Shown here: positions 27,180 through 35,936 of the stretch, one piece after another | How positions within the stretch are numbered: the first letter of the stretch is position 1 | Layout of the letters: each line of letters begins with the position of its first letter | NCBI GenBank assembly: GCA_963726765.1 | Contig: CAVSDH010000005.1 | Location: 1 to 64,000, forward strand | Reading direction: 5' to 3' | Length of the DNA stretch: 64,000 nt | From: CAIWHR01 sp963726765 | GTDB lineage: Bacteria; Pseudomonadota; Gammaproteobacteria; Burkholderiales; Casimicrobiaceae | The notes under the pieces: model-generated | Seen by the model: only the letters and a program-made list of their open reading frames with translations | Databases searched by the model: none | What the model was told of the DNA's origin: nothing | Program-made: the position numbers and the translations under genes

Positions 27180-27833
27180 CTACTCCATCCGGAATGCAAC
27201 GCTGAACGGACGCGGCACGTCCTGCAGGTCCGTGACGACGCGGACCCGCACGAACGGGTCGAGGTCCTTGAACGCGCTGCGGATCGTGGTGACGCCATCC
27301 GCCTTGGTGGACATCCGCCAGTGGGCGCGCCGGGTCGCCGGTCGCAGACGCACGACGATGCCCAGGGAAAGCTCCGACAGGTTCGGGTCGCGGCTCATGA
27401 AGCTCCCGAAAGGCGCGATCGCCTCGATTTCGAGCGGAATCCGCGTCCATTCTGCATTGATCTGCGCGGCGAGGTCGCGGGCGTGGATGACGAGTTGCCG
27501 CGCCCGCGAACGCGGAAGCGGATCGACCACGCGCGCCGACGCGATTTTCGCGAATCGAGACGCAACACCGTAGACGCCCGGATGCTCCGAACGCGGCTCG
27601 ATCAGGCCCCCGCTGACGAGGTCGTCAACGAGCGACATTCCCTCGACCGTGTCCACGCCGAAATCGTTCAGCAGCTGGCGGGAGGTGACGCGTGCGCGGT
27701 CGGGCGTGAGCCCGGCGACGCGAGCGACGATGCGGACGGCCGCCGCGCGCAGCCTGTCCGGCTCCACGCCGAAATAGTGGCGGTGCTTGAGGAGGACCTG
27801 GAAGTCCTCGCGGGGACGCTTCGATCTATTCAT
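27180..27833 (-). CDS. Nucleotidyltransferase-like protein with altered active site
   Basis: The 217-residue product starts with a basic region and a winged-helix-like segment (residues 35-95, with TSRQLLNDFGVDTVEGMSLVDDLVSGGLI). It then carries APFGSFMSRDPNLSELSLGIVV near residue 143. The latter is reminiscent of the GS(x9)SDxDL nucleotidyltransferase motif, but with Glu-Leu-Ser in place of Asp-x-Asp, so catalysis is doubtful. The match is weak and the protein could be unrelated. Directly upstream lies a TATGCT box with the sequence ATTGTCATAGC, resembling the palindrome before 16443. Confidence 0.6.
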   Translation of the reverse strand: MNRSKRPREDFQVLLKHRHYFGVEPDRLRAAAVRIVARVAGLTPDRARVTSRQLLNDFGVDTVEGMSLVDDLVSGGLIEPRSEHPGVYGVASRFAKIASARVVDPLPRSRARQLVIHARDLAAQINAEWTRIPLEIEAIAPFGSFMSRDPNLSELSLGIVVRLRPATRRAHWRMSTKADGVTTIRSAFKDLDPFVRVRVVTDLQDVPRPFSVAFRME

Positions 27834-27917
27834 GGCGGCTATGACAATAGCATAACTCCCGCCATTTGTGGCAAGGGGGTCCCGAGCGCCTCGTCTTGGG
27901 GGGTCCCGTGCCCCGCC

Positions 27918-28580
27918 TCAGGTCGGGAGGGCAGCGAGGATTGCGGGGCTGGCGGATACGCCGATCCGGTTGGCGCCCGCATCGATCATGGCCATGGTCT
28001 CGTCGAGGGTCCGGATGCCGCCGGAGGCCTTGACGCCGAAGTTCGGGCCGACGGCCATCCGCAGCAGGCGGACATCCGCAACGGTCGCGCCACCGGCTGC
28101 GTGGAAGCCGGTCGAGGTCTTGACGAATGCCGCGCCTGCGTCGAGCGCGATCCGGCATCCGAGCTGCTTTTCGGCGTCGGTGAGCGCCGCGGTCTCCAGG
28201 ATCGCCTTGACCGGGGTTCCCGGGACGGCCCGGACGACGGCGGCGATTTCTGCGGCGACGACACCGGACTCACCGCTCTTCAGGGCACCGATATTGACGA
28301 CCATGTCCACTTCCGCGGCACCGTCGCGGACCGCCAGCACGGCGGACTGCGCCTTGGTTTCGGCGCGCTCGCACCCGTGCGGGAAGCCGGCAACCGTCAC
28401 GACGAGGGCCCCGGTGCCTGCCAATGCCTCGGCTGCGGCGCGCACCCAGCAGGGCTGTACGCAGTAGAACCCGATGTGCCACTCGCGCACGATGGCGGCG
28501 CCGGCCCGGATGTCCGCTCCGGTCGACTCCGGCTTCAGAACCGAGTGGTCGATGATGCGAGCAAGTTCGTTGCGCTTCAC
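27918..28580 (-). CDS. deoC: Deoxyribose-phosphate aldolase DeoC
   Basis: Cleaves 2-deoxyribose-5-phosphate to glyceraldehyde-3-phosphate and acetaldehyde in the cytoplasm. The 220-residue TIM barrel shows the Schiff-base Lys154 in FVKTSTGF, the proton-relay Asp92 in EVDMVVNIG, the second Lys184 in GVKASGGIR and the conserved IDHSVLKP at the N-terminus. Length and residues match the family. The start overlaps the stop of the upstream secreted-protein gene by four bases (ATGA), so it is the last gene of the transporter operon. No deoA, deoB or deoD genes are nearby. Confidence 0.95.
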   Translation of the reverse strand: MKRNELARIIDHSVLKPESTGADIRAGAAIVREWHIGFYCVQPCWVRAAAEALAGTGALVVTVAGFPHGCERAETKAQSAVLAVRDGAAEVDMVVNIGALKSGESGVVAAEIAAVVRAVPGTPVKAILETAALTDAEKQLGCRIALDAGAAFVKTSTGFHAAGGATVADVRLLRMAVGPNFGVKASGGIRTLDETMAMIDAGANRIGVSASPAILAALPT

Positions 28581-29092
28581 GGCGGGCTCCCGGGATTCGC
28601 GTCCCGCGCGCGGACGATGCGCGCGGCCAGCGAGGGGTCGAGATCGGGCGCACGCAGGACCTCAGGCGTCGTGTCGGGAACGCCCAAGTAGTAGACGACA
28701 ACTGTGGGGGGCGCGACGCCCGGCGCCGACCCTCCCTGCCATAGCCGGACCTCGGTCCGCGGGAAATCGGCGAACTGGACGCGCGGCACCCTGAGATCGA
28801 ACGGCCCGCCAAGCGCGGTCGCTGCCTGCAGCGGCCGCTCGCGCTGCGTGAAGGGGTCCTTGCCGACGATCTCGATCCACCCGTAGGTCTTCGGGTCGGC
28901 CTCGACACGGATGACGACGGCCGTGTCGACTTCGTTCGGTGCTCGAAGCACGGCCCACGCGAGCGCCATGCCCGGCATTGCGAACGCGTCGGCGGAGCCG
29001 TGGATCTCGCGCGTCGTATTCGCCGGTTCTGCAGGAATCGCAACGAAGCAGGCGAGAACGCCCGCGGCGCAAAGGGTAGCCATGCGTATCAT
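28577..29092 (-). CDS. Secreted protein of unknown function in the transporter operon
   Basis: The 171-residue product has a signal peptide (LCAAGVLACFVAIPAEP). Its mature domain is predicted beta-rich, with VVIRVEADPKTYGWIEIVGKD and TVVVYYLGVPDTTPEVLRAP among its strands. I do not recognise it. Its ATG overlaps the ATPase stop, and its stop overlaps the deoC start, so it is tightly coupled to both. It could bind or process the imported solute in the periplasm, but that is inferred only from position. Confidence 0.7.
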   Translation of the reverse strand: MIRMATLCAAGVLACFVAIPAEPANTTREIHGSADAFAMPGMALAWAVLRAPNEVDTAVVIRVEADPKTYGWIEIVGKDPFTQRERPLQAATALGGPFDLRVPRVQFADFPRTEVRLWQGGSAPGVAPPTVVVYYLGVPDTTPEVLRAPDLDPSLAARIVRARDANPGSPP

Positions 29093-30195
29093 CGCGGCGC
29101 TCCCGCCAACAGGCTCGCCGCATCGGCAGCGGGGTGCAACGACACCGCAGCGCCGTCCGCGACGATCCCCCCGGGCCCGGCGTTGTAACGGATCACCTGC
29201 AGCATTGCGTCGCCGCAGCGAACGAGGTACTCGATCTTCTCGCCGAGAAATGCATGCGACACCACCGTTCCGTCGATCGGGCCCGCGCCCGCCTTTCCGT
29301 CGATTGCGATTGCTTCGGGCCGCAGCAGCAGCGAAACAGCATCGCCCGTGGCGAAACGCTGCGATGCCGCACGCACCCGCACGGTCGTTCCCAGCGCGCT
29401 GACGATGCAGGTTTCGCCCTCCATGCCGACGACGTGCGCCGGAAGGAGATTCACGCGGCCGACGAACCTCGCGACGAATTCGGACGCCGGTCGATGGTAG
29501 AGGTCCTGCGCGGAGCCTACCTGCACGACGCTGCCCTCGCTCATGACCGCAATGCGGTCGGACACCGCCATCGCTTCTTCCTGGTCGTGCGTCACGTAGA
29601 CCGTCGTGATCGCGAGCCGCTGCTGCAGCTCGCGGATTTCCTGCCGCATTGAAACGCGCAGCCTGGCGTCGAGATTCGACAGCGGCTCGTCGAACAGCAG
29701 CACGCGGGGCCGGATGACGATTGCGCGCGCAAGCGCCACGCGCTGCTGCTCGCCGCCTGAAAGCTGCCCGGGAAACTGCCTTTCGTAGCCGCCAAGGCCG
29801 ACCAGCGCCAGCACGTCGCCGACGGATTTCGCGATCGTCGCGTCCGACTGCCCGCGGACGCTCAAACCGTACGCGACGTTCTCGGCCACCGAAAGGTGCG
29901 GAAACAGCGCGTAATTCTGGAACACGAAGCCGATGTCGCGGCGATTGGCCGGCAGGTCCGTGACGTCCTGGTCCCCGAAAACCACGCGGCCGGCATCCGG
30001 CTGCTCGAAGCCGGCGATGATGCGCAGCGTGGTCGTCTTGCCGCAGCCCGACGGCCCGAGCAGCGTAAGGAATTCTCCGGGCGCAACGTCGAGCCGCACG
30101 TCGCGCGCCGCGTAGTGCTCGCCCTTGACGCGGTGCGTATAGCGCTTCGACACGCCATCGACGCGCAGGCCCACGTTTCTGTCCGCCACGCTCAT
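29089..30195 (-). CDS. ABC transporter ATP-binding protein (Fbp/Afu type)
   Basis: The 368-residue peripheral ATPase has Walker A GPSGCGKT (47-54), the Q loop in FVFQNYALFPHLS, the signature LSGGEQQR (145-152), Walker B LLFDEP (166-171) and the H loop in YVTHDQEEA. The C-terminal 120 residues form a TOBE-like regulatory domain. This matches FbpC/AfuC/PotA-like subunits that power iron, polyamine or sugar-phosphate importers. It overlaps the permease stop by four bases (ATGA) and the downstream secreted-protein gene likewise. Confidence 0.92.
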   Translation of the reverse strand: MSVADRNVGLRVDGVSKRYTHRVKGEHYAARDVRLDVAPGEFLTLLGPSGCGKTTTLRIIAGFEQPDAGRVVFGDQDVTDLPANRRDIGFVFQNYALFPHLSVAENVAYGLSVRGQSDATIAKSVGDVLALVGLGGYERQFPGQLSGGEQQRVALARAIVIRPRVLLFDEPLSNLDARLRVSMRQEIRELQQRLAITTVYVTHDQEEAMAVSDRIAVMSEGSVVQVGSAQDLYHRPASEFVARFVGRVNLLPAHVVGMEGETCIVSALGTTVRVRAASQRFATGDAVSLLLRPEAIAIDGKAGAGPIDGTVVSHAFLGEKIEYLVRCGDAMLQVIRYNAGPGGIVADGAAVSLHPAADAASLLAGAPR

Positions 30196-31871
30196 CCTCC
30201 CAGCAGGCTCGTCACCGGCATCGCGCCGGGTGCGCGGACGAGGCGCATCAGCTGCGCGACGAGCGCCATGACGACGAACACGATGGCGACGACCAGCACT
30301 GAAAACGCCGCCGCGGGTCCGAGCGACAGCTCGGTGATGTTTTCGAGGATCTTGACCGTGATCAGCGTCCACCCGACGGAGACCAGGAAGATCGTGGCGC
30401 TGATCGCGGTCATCGAGCGGATGAAGACGATGGAAAGCCCGGCGAAGAACGCGGGAACGATCAGCGGTAGCGTGATCCGGCGGAAGGTGGCGCCGCTGCC
30501 CGCCCCCAGGCCCAGCGACGCTTCCTCGAGGCTCTTGTCGATCTGTTGCAGCAGCGCGACCGTCGCGCGAATGCCGGTCGGCCCGTAGCGGAAGATGTAG
30601 CACGCGATGATGATGAGCGCGGTGCCGCTCAGCTCGATCGGCGGATCATTGAACGCGATGAGGTAGGCGATGCCGACGATCGTCCCGGGCAGCGCGTAGT
30701 TGATCATCGACACGAGTTCCATCGTGCGCCGGCCGGCGAACTGCTTCTTGGTGACGAGATAACCGACCAGGATTCCGTAGAGTCCGCCCAGCGGCATCGC
30801 GAGGCCGGCGATGACGAGGGTGTCGCGGATCGCCTTCAGGCCATCGGTGAAGATCACCCGATAATGCTGCAGCGTGAGGCCGTGGTTCGCGCCCAGTGCG
30901 ACGACCAGCGACGCGTAGAGCAGCAGCGCGTAGAAATACGCGATCACCAGCGCCACGGCGACGCACACCGCGAGCAGCGCCGCGCGCATCGCCGGCGAGA
31001 CGCTGTCGAACGGCGTCTGTCCCGCGCCCTTGCCGGTGATCGTCACGTAGAAGCGCCGGCTCACCCAGTACCGCTGCAGCACGAACACGGCAAGCGCCGG
31101 AAAGAGCAGCACGAAGGACAGCGCCGCACCTCCTCGCAGATCGTAGAGCCCGGTGATCTGCAGGTACGCCTGCGTCGGCAGCACCGGGAACTGGTTGCCG
31201 GCGAGAATCAGCGGCGTTGCGAAGTCGGCGAGCGACGCGGCGAACAGCAGCAGGAACGCGTTGGCGAGCCCCGGAACGCAAAGGGGCAGCGTCACCGTGC
31301 GGAAGACCCGGGAGCGAGATGCGCCGAGGGAGAGCGCCATCCCCTCGATGTTCGAGTCGATGCCGGCGATCAGCGGGCGCAACGTCAGGTACGCAATCGG
31401 GAAATAGGTCAGCACTTCCGAGAACAGCGTGCTCGGCAGCCCGTAGACCGTCACCCCCTTGAGCCCCAGCAGGTGATAGGTGATGAGCCCGCGCGGCCCG
31501 AACGAGAAGATCATCGCGATCGCCGTCGTGAACGGCGGCGAGACGAGCGGCAGGAGCACGCTCGCATCCATGACGGTGAGCAGTCCCCTTGGCAGGCGCG
31601 CTCGCGCCGCGGTGAATGCGAAAATGAAGCCGAGCACCGTTCCCGCGACGCCGACCAGCGCCGCCAGCAGCAGGCTGTTCCAGAAGGCGCGTATCTGGTG
31701 CCTGTCCGTCAGGACCGCCGCGATGCCGGCGGTGGAGAAGCTGCCGTGGTCGAACAGCACCCGCGCGAGCAGCGTACCCAGCGGATAGAGGACGAAGAGC
31801 GCAAGCAGCGCCCACAGCACGAACGCTGTGCCCGCGACCGCGGGGTCACGACGCGATGCCGCGCTAGACAT
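30192..31871 (-). CDS. ABC transporter permease, double-domain (FbpB/AfuB type)
   Basis: The 559-residue inner-membrane protein has about twelve TM helices arranged as two homologous halves. Each half carries an EAA-like loop (for example EGMALSLGASRSRVFRTVTLPLCVPG and EEASLGLGAGSGATFRRITLPLIVPA) that contacts the ATPase. The fused double permease is typical of the FbpB/AfuB family. It therefore supplies both membrane halves of the importer. A gap of 83 bp separates it from the binding-protein gene, and its stop overlaps the ATPase start. Confidence 0.92.
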   Translation of the reverse strand: MSSAASRRDPAVAGTAFVLWALLALFVLYPLGTLLARVLFDHGSFSTAGIAAVLTDRHQIRAFWNSLLLAALVGVAGTVLGFIFAFTAARARLPRGLLTVMDASVLLPLVSPPFTTAIAMIFSFGPRGLITYHLLGLKGVTVYGLPSTLFSEVLTYFPIAYLTLRPLIAGIDSNIEGMALSLGASRSRVFRTVTLPLCVPGLANAFLLLFAASLADFATPLILAGNQFPVLPTQAYLQITGLYDLRGGAALSFVLLFPALAVFVLQRYWVSRRFYVTITGKGAGQTPFDSVSPAMRAALLAVCVAVALVIAYFYALLLYASLVVALGANHGLTLQHYRVIFTDGLKAIRDTLVIAGLAMPLGGLYGILVGYLVTKKQFAGRRTMELVSMINYALPGTIVGIAYLIAFNDPPIELSGTALIIIACYIFRYGPTGIRATVALLQQIDKSLEEASLGLGAGSGATFRRITLPLIVPAFFAGLSIVFIRSMTAISATIFLVSVGWTLITVKILENITELSLGPAAAFSVLVVAIVFVVMALVAQLMRLVRAPGAMPVTSLLGG

Positions 31872-31954
31872 CGATCACGGCGGGATCTTCGTCATGGCCC
31901 CCTGGCGCGATCGTCTCCCCTGCGTTGGAAGAGGATCGGAACACCGCCGCGCAC

Positions 31955-32989
31955 CTAGGGATTCAGGACTTCGGCGACCCAGCGGTCGACGACGCGCTTG
32001 CGGTTGGCCCCCGCATAGTCGGCGTCGATGGGAAAGATCTTCGCGTCCTTCAGCACCGCGGCGAGCGACGGCTCCAGCGCGACGTCCGGATGCGCCGGAA
32101 CGAAGTTGATCTTGTATTTGGCGAACTGGTTCTGCATTGCCGGCGAGGTCGCCCAGTCGATCAGCTTCTTCGCCGCTTCGGGATTCTTCGCGCCCTTGAT
32201 GAGCGCGATGCCTTCGGCCGCGGTGCCGATGCCTTCCTTGGGAAAGCTGATCGAGACGTCGTAGCCCTTCGCCTTGGTGTCGAGCGCATCGACGATGAAG
32301 AAGATGCCGCCCCCGGCCTGGCCGAGCCCGACCGGCAGCGTGCCGCCGCCGCCGCTCTTCGTGTAGAGCTGGACGTTGGGCCGCAGCTTCTTCATGTAGT
32401 CGAACGCCTTGTTCTCGTCGCGGCCGTTGACCTCGAGAATCGAGAAGATCCGCGTGACCGCGGTGCCGGAGGTCCGGGCATCGGCCATCTGCAGCATGTT
32501 CTTGTAGGGTGGCGCCAGCAGATCGTTCCACGAGGCCGGCGCCTTCAGGCCGTTTTCCTTGAGGAACTTGTCGTTGGTCATGAAGACGAGCGGGTCGTCG
32601 GCGATCGCCACCCACTGGCCGTCCGCCTGCCGGAAGCGTGCGGGCAGCTTGCCGAAGGAAGGCGGCTTGTACGGTTCGAACACGCCTTCGGAGATGCCGG
32701 CGGCGAACGTCTCGACCGGTCCGCCGAACAGAACGTCGACGCGTGGATTGTTCTTTTCGGCAATCACGCGGGCGAGCGCCTCGCCGGATGAGAAGCGCAC
32801 GAAATTGACCTTGATCCCGCTCGCCTTCTCGAACTCCTCGAACATCGGCCGCGCCCAGTTCTCCGGCCAGATCGAGTAGACGTTGAGCGTCTGCGCCGAT
32901 GCGGGAAGGACACCGAGGGCGATGATGAACAAGGGAAGGGCGGCGGCGAGGCGAAGGGCGCGCTGCAACCAGCGGGGGTAGGCGTTCAT
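31955..32989 (-). CDS. Periplasmic binding protein, FbpA/AfuA family
   Basis: The 344-residue exported protein has a signal peptide (LAAALPLFIIALGVLPASAQ). The mature part starts LNVYSIWPENWARPMFEEF, as in the FbpA/AfuA family. FbpA iron-binding proteins use two adjacent Tyr near the C-terminal lobe. By my eye alignment the corresponding region here reads GQAGGGIFFIVDALD, with Phe-Phe, which argues against ferric iron. AfuA of Actinobacillus binds sugar phosphates. The ATG at 32989 has a perfect GGAGGAACGCA ribosome site. It heads the operon that ends with deoC. Confidence 0.88.
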   Translation of the reverse strand: MNAYPRWLQRALRLAAALPLFIIALGVLPASAQTLNVYSIWPENWARPMFEEFEKASGIKVNFVRFSSGEALARVIAEKNNPRVDVLFGGPVETFAAGISEGVFEPYKPPSFGKLPARFRQADGQWVAIADDPLVFMTNDKFLKENGLKAPASWNDLLAPPYKNMLQMADARTSGTAVTRIFSILEVNGRDENKAFDYMKKLRPNVQLYTKSGGGGTLPVGLGQAGGGIFFIVDALDTKAKGYDVSISFPKEGIGTAAEGIALIKGAKNPEAAKKLIDWATSPAMQNQFAKYKINFVPAHPDVALEPSLAAVLKDAKIFPIDADYAGANRKRVVDRWVAEVLNP

Positions 32990-33185
32990 TGCGTTCCTCC
33001 AGAGAGCGCTGCCCGTCGCCATGGTGGGGCGACGGTGGCAGCCCGGCGACGGTACCCGAGCCATCGAGGCGGCGTCAAATCGCGTGGCTGCGCCGATCTC
33101 TCGAGCCCGGGCATCGTTGGCGATCGTCCACGTGGCCGCCGCGTGCCCGGACCGCCCGCTTAGCACCCGCCCACATACGCGCCGT

Positions 33186-33572
33186 TCAATCGCGCGGTGA
33201 CAACACGATGGGTTCACCGTGCGGCGTGTGTCGCGCGGCATCTTCCCATTCTGCGCGGCGCTGCTGCAGGAGTCCGACGGTGACGAGGTGCTTGCGTGCC
33301 GCGATGCGCTCCAGCGCGGTCAGCCAATGCTCGTAATAGCGTTCGCCGGTGTCGGCCTCGCCACGTGAGCGCACCTCGGCGATCACCTCGGCCAGCGCCG
33401 ACGCCCATTCTTTCCACGTGAAGGCGCCGCGTTCGTGCAGGGAAAGCGTCATGGCGAAGGCCTGCGCCGCCCATGGGGCGTGGAAGACCGGACCCTGGGC
33501 ATCGCGAGGCAGCTCGGGCAGCGCGTCGATCAACTTCGCGGTGTCCGTTCCGGTCGCAGCAGGCAGCATCAT
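33186..33572 (-). CDS. Nitrile hydratase accessory (activator) protein
   Basis: The 128-residue product resembles the N-terminal part of nitrile hydratase beta: ALPELPRDAQGPVFHAPWAAQAFAMTLSLHERGAFTWKEWASAL, ending in RYYEHWLTALERIA. Such P14K/NHase-activator proteins carry cobalt and exchange with the alpha subunit during maturation. It begins one base after the beta stop and closes the nine-gene run on this strand. The function is inferred from similarity and position. Confidence 0.87.
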   Translation of the reverse strand: MMLPAATGTDTAKLIDALPELPRDAQGPVFHAPWAAQAFAMTLSLHERGAFTWKEWASALAEVIAEVRSRGEADTGERYYEHWLTALERIAARKHLVTVGLLQQRRAEWEDAARHTPHGEPIVLSPRD

Positions 33573-33573
33573 C

Positions 33574-34230
33574 TCAGCGCGCCTGGAGGTAGGGTTCGAA
33601 GCAGTCGACGTGTACCGACGTTGCCGTCGTGTCCGGTCCCCAGAGGTCGCGCGCGTCGAAGCGCACGCTGTAGAGCCACTGCGGCGATTCGCCGGCGCCT
33701 GCCGCGTTCGTGTCCGGGTACACGTGCGCCCCGTGCACGGCGGTGATCATTCCCGGTTTGCCGCGGCAATAACGCGGCAGCCGGGTGTGCGTCGGCGGGT
33801 TGATGTTGCGCGTCTCTACCGAGGCGCCTACAGCGTAGCGCGGCGCTCCGGTGCGCGGTCGCGACGTCGACGCGCCACGGGCGAGGACTGCCGCGACATC
33901 GTTGGCTTCGAGCCGGCGCGAGACGGGCAGCGATGGCTCGATCACCCTGCCTTCGACGACCTCGGCGCCGGCGACAAGGCCGCGATCCCGCATCAAGGCC
34001 AGGAGCCCGGCGAACCAGATTTCGTAATAGGTGCTCGCAAGATAATGCGCGGGAGGAAGGCTCTCGCGCGCCGAGCGCGACTGGTCGAGATTCCACTGGC
34101 CGGTGGCGCCCATCGCCAGCGTCAGTGCGAACGCGCGCCGTTCCCACGGATGATGAAACCATGGCTCGCCGGCTTCCGGCGCGACCGGCCCGAACCCGTG
34201 CATGCCGCCCATGTCGTGCACGCCGTTCAT
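33574..34230 (-). CDS. Nitrile hydratase subunit beta
   Basis: The 218-residue beta subunit pairs with alpha to hydrate nitriles to amides in the cytoplasm. It begins MNGVHDMGGMHGFGPV, the family hallmark. It also shows EPWFHHPWERRAFALTLAMGATG, the R-P-C-like RLPRYCRGKPGMI and the C-terminal LYSVRFDARDLWG. The length is on the short side of the family range (about 210-240). Its ATG overlaps the alpha stop (ATGA). Alpha-beta-activator is the gene order here. Confidence 0.92.
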   Translation of the reverse strand: MNGVHDMGGMHGFGPVAPEAGEPWFHHPWERRAFALTLAMGATGQWNLDQSRSARESLPPAHYLASTYYEIWFAGLLALMRDRGLVAGAEVVEGRVIEPSLPVSRRLEANDVAAVLARGASTSRPRTGAPRYAVGASVETRNINPPTHTRLPRYCRGKPGMITAVHGAHVYPDTNAAGAGESPQWLYSVRFDARDLWGPDTTATSVHVDCFEPYLQAR

Positions 34231-34868
34231 CGCGCCGCCGCCGGGAGCTCCCGGGGAGCCTTCGGCAATCCGGTGCCGATCATCGAGTCGCGCGTGACGA
34301 GCAGCGCGAGCTCGCCTTCCGTCCAGCCGTCGGTTCCGGCCGGTCGCTGCGGCAGCACGAGATAACGAATCTCCGCGGTCGAGTCCCAGACCCTTAGCTC
34401 GACGTCTTCCGCAAGGGTCACGCCGAAATCGGCGAGCACGCCGCGCGGATCGATGACCGCGCGCGATCGGTAGGGCGCGGACTTGTACCACACGGGGGGC
34501 AGTCCCAGCACCGGCCACGGATAGCAGGAGCACAGCGTGCAGACCACCATGTTGTGCACGCGCTCGCTGTTCGGCAGCGCGACCATGTGCTCGCCCTGGC
34601 GGCCGGAATAGCCCAGCGACGAAATGGCGGCGGTCGCGTCCGCGAGCAGCCATTCGCGATACCCGTCGTCGGCCCACGCCCTGGCGACGACGCGCGCACC
34701 GTTGTGCGGGCCGACCCTGGTCTCGTAGGTCTCGATCAGCAGGTCGAGCGCTTTCGGGTCGACGTAGCCCTTTTCGACCAGCAGGGATTCCAGCGCGCGC
34801 ACGCGAAGCTCCATCTCGGAGAGCTCCGATCCGTCGTGATCGTGATCGTGACCGTCGTCGTGGCTCAT
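34227..34868 (-). CDS. Nitrile hydratase subunit alpha, cobalt type
   Basis: The 213-residue metal-binding subunit has the claw motif C110-T-L-C113-S114-C115 in VVCTLCSCYPWPV. Thr at the second position indicates the cobalt type (iron enzymes have Ser). The N-terminus is rich in His and Asp (DGHDHDHDG), a possible metal-binding tag that is not usual for the core. The following RSRAVIDPRGVLADFGV and the RYLVLPQRPAGTDGWTEGELA regions are conserved. It follows the VWA gene after 27 bp and overlaps beta by four bases. Confidence 0.93.
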   Translation of the reverse strand: MSHDDGHDHDHDGSELSEMELRVRALESLLVEKGYVDPKALDLLIETYETRVGPHNGARVVARAWADDGYREWLLADATAAISSLGYSGRQGEHMVALPNSERVHNMVVCTLCSCYPWPVLGLPPVWYKSAPYRSRAVIDPRGVLADFGVTLAEDVELRVWDSTAEIRYLVLPQRPAGTDGWTEGELALLVTRDSMIGTGLPKAPRELPAAAR

Positions 34869-34895
34869 GCGTTGTCCCGGGTTGCGCTCGTCGGG

Positions 34896-35936
34896 CTAGA
34901 GGATCCGGTTGAACCAGAGCAGGGACAGCGTCGCGGCAAGAAGCGCCATCGCTGCCGCCGCGGCGGCGAACAGCGCGGTGACCTCGGTTTCCTTCTGCTC
35001 GAAGAAGAGTTTCGTGTTGAGGTTCCGGTAGATCTTCTGCAGGTCGACCGCGTTGCCGGCGTAGAAATACTCGGCGCGCGTGACGTTGGCGATCGTCTTC
35101 AGCGACTCCTCGTCGAGGCGCACTCGCATCGACCAGCCTTCGGCGCCGATGATTTCGCCGCTCGTGGTGCCGATCCCGACCGTGTAGACCCGCACGCCGC
35201 GGTCGGCCGCCATGCGCGCGGCCTCGATCGGATCCGGTCCCGTGGTCGTCTGCCCATCGGTCAGCAGGATGATCGCCGCCGACGAATAGGAGCCGGGCGC
35301 CACCTTGGGTGCCTGCTTCGCGGCCGTCCCTGCGGGATCCATCGCGGCGGTCTTGGCGGCTTCCCGTCGCGGGTTGAAGGATCTCAAGTCGAATTCGGCG
35401 TCCGGAAAGATCGTCTTGAGCGACACCAGGATGCCGCTGCCGATCGCCGTGCCGCGCTGGAGCTGGAATCGCTCGATCGCGCCCAGGATGTCCTCGCGGC
35501 TGTGCGTGGGGGACTGGACCACCGACGCCGTCGCGGCAAAGGACACGACGCCGATCCGTGTCGACTTCGGCTGATCGGCAACGAAACCGCGCGCCGCCTC
35601 CTGGGCGGCGACGATCCGGCTCGGCTTGACGTCGGTCGCACGCATGCTGCCGGAAACGTCCATGGCGAGAATCACGGTCTCGTGCGCCGACGGCAGCGTG
35701 ACGACGGCGGACGGGCGCGCGATCGCGATCAGCATCAGGACAAGCGCCGCGAGGAACAGGATCGGCGGCACGTGGCGGCGATAGCGCGAGCTCGCGAAGT
35801 GCGCATCCTTGACCAGTGCGAGGCTCGCGTATCGAAGCGCTGCGTTGCGCTTCCTCCGCATCAGCGCGACGTAGGCGGCGACGAGCAGGGGCGCGGCAAG
35901 CAATAGCCACAACATCTGCGGCCAGACGAATGTCAT
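34896..35936 (-). CDS. VWA-domain (BatA-like) membrane protein
   Basis: The 346-residue protein has two N-terminal TM helices (residues 8-25 and 57-73), then a von Willebrand A domain with a complete MIDAS motif DVSGSMRATD (Asp93, Ser95, Ser97). A C-terminal TM helix (near residues 325-341) completes it. This is the Bat/aerotolerance layout seen next to MoxR ATPases and DUF58. These proteins are thought to aid assembly or metal loading of partner complexes. The start overlaps the DUF58 stop (TGATG). A paralogue is at 44251. Confidence 0.87.
   Translation of the reverse strand: MTFVWPQMLWLLLAAPLLVAAYVALMRRKRNAALRYASLALVKDAHFASSRYRRHVPPILFLAALVLMLIAIARPSAVVTLPSAHETVILAMDVSGSMRATDVKPSRIVAAQEAARGFVADQPKSTRIGVVSFAATASVVQSPTHSREDILGAIERFQLQRGTAIGSGILVSLKTIFPDAEFDLRSFNPRREAAKTAAMDPAGTAAKQAPKVAPGSYSSAAIILLTDGQTTTGPDPIEAARMAADRGVRVYTVGIGTTSGEIIGAEGWSMRVRLDEESLKTIANVTRAEYFYAGNAVDLQKIYRNLNTKLFFEQKETEVTALFAAAAAAMALLAATLSLLWFNRIL

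Noticed and set aside
27000..27200. tRNA or rRNA genes
   Set aside because: No cloverleaf-like T-loop (GTTCGA-N-TC with matching arms) was found in any intergenic gap. Matches such as GGTTCGAATTCC at 20910 lie inside NnrU coding sequence.
31955..32989. Ferric iron binding protein
   Set aside because: The family fits, but the paired Tyr region reads Phe-Phe by eye alignment and the operon ends in deoC, so an iron role is not assumed.
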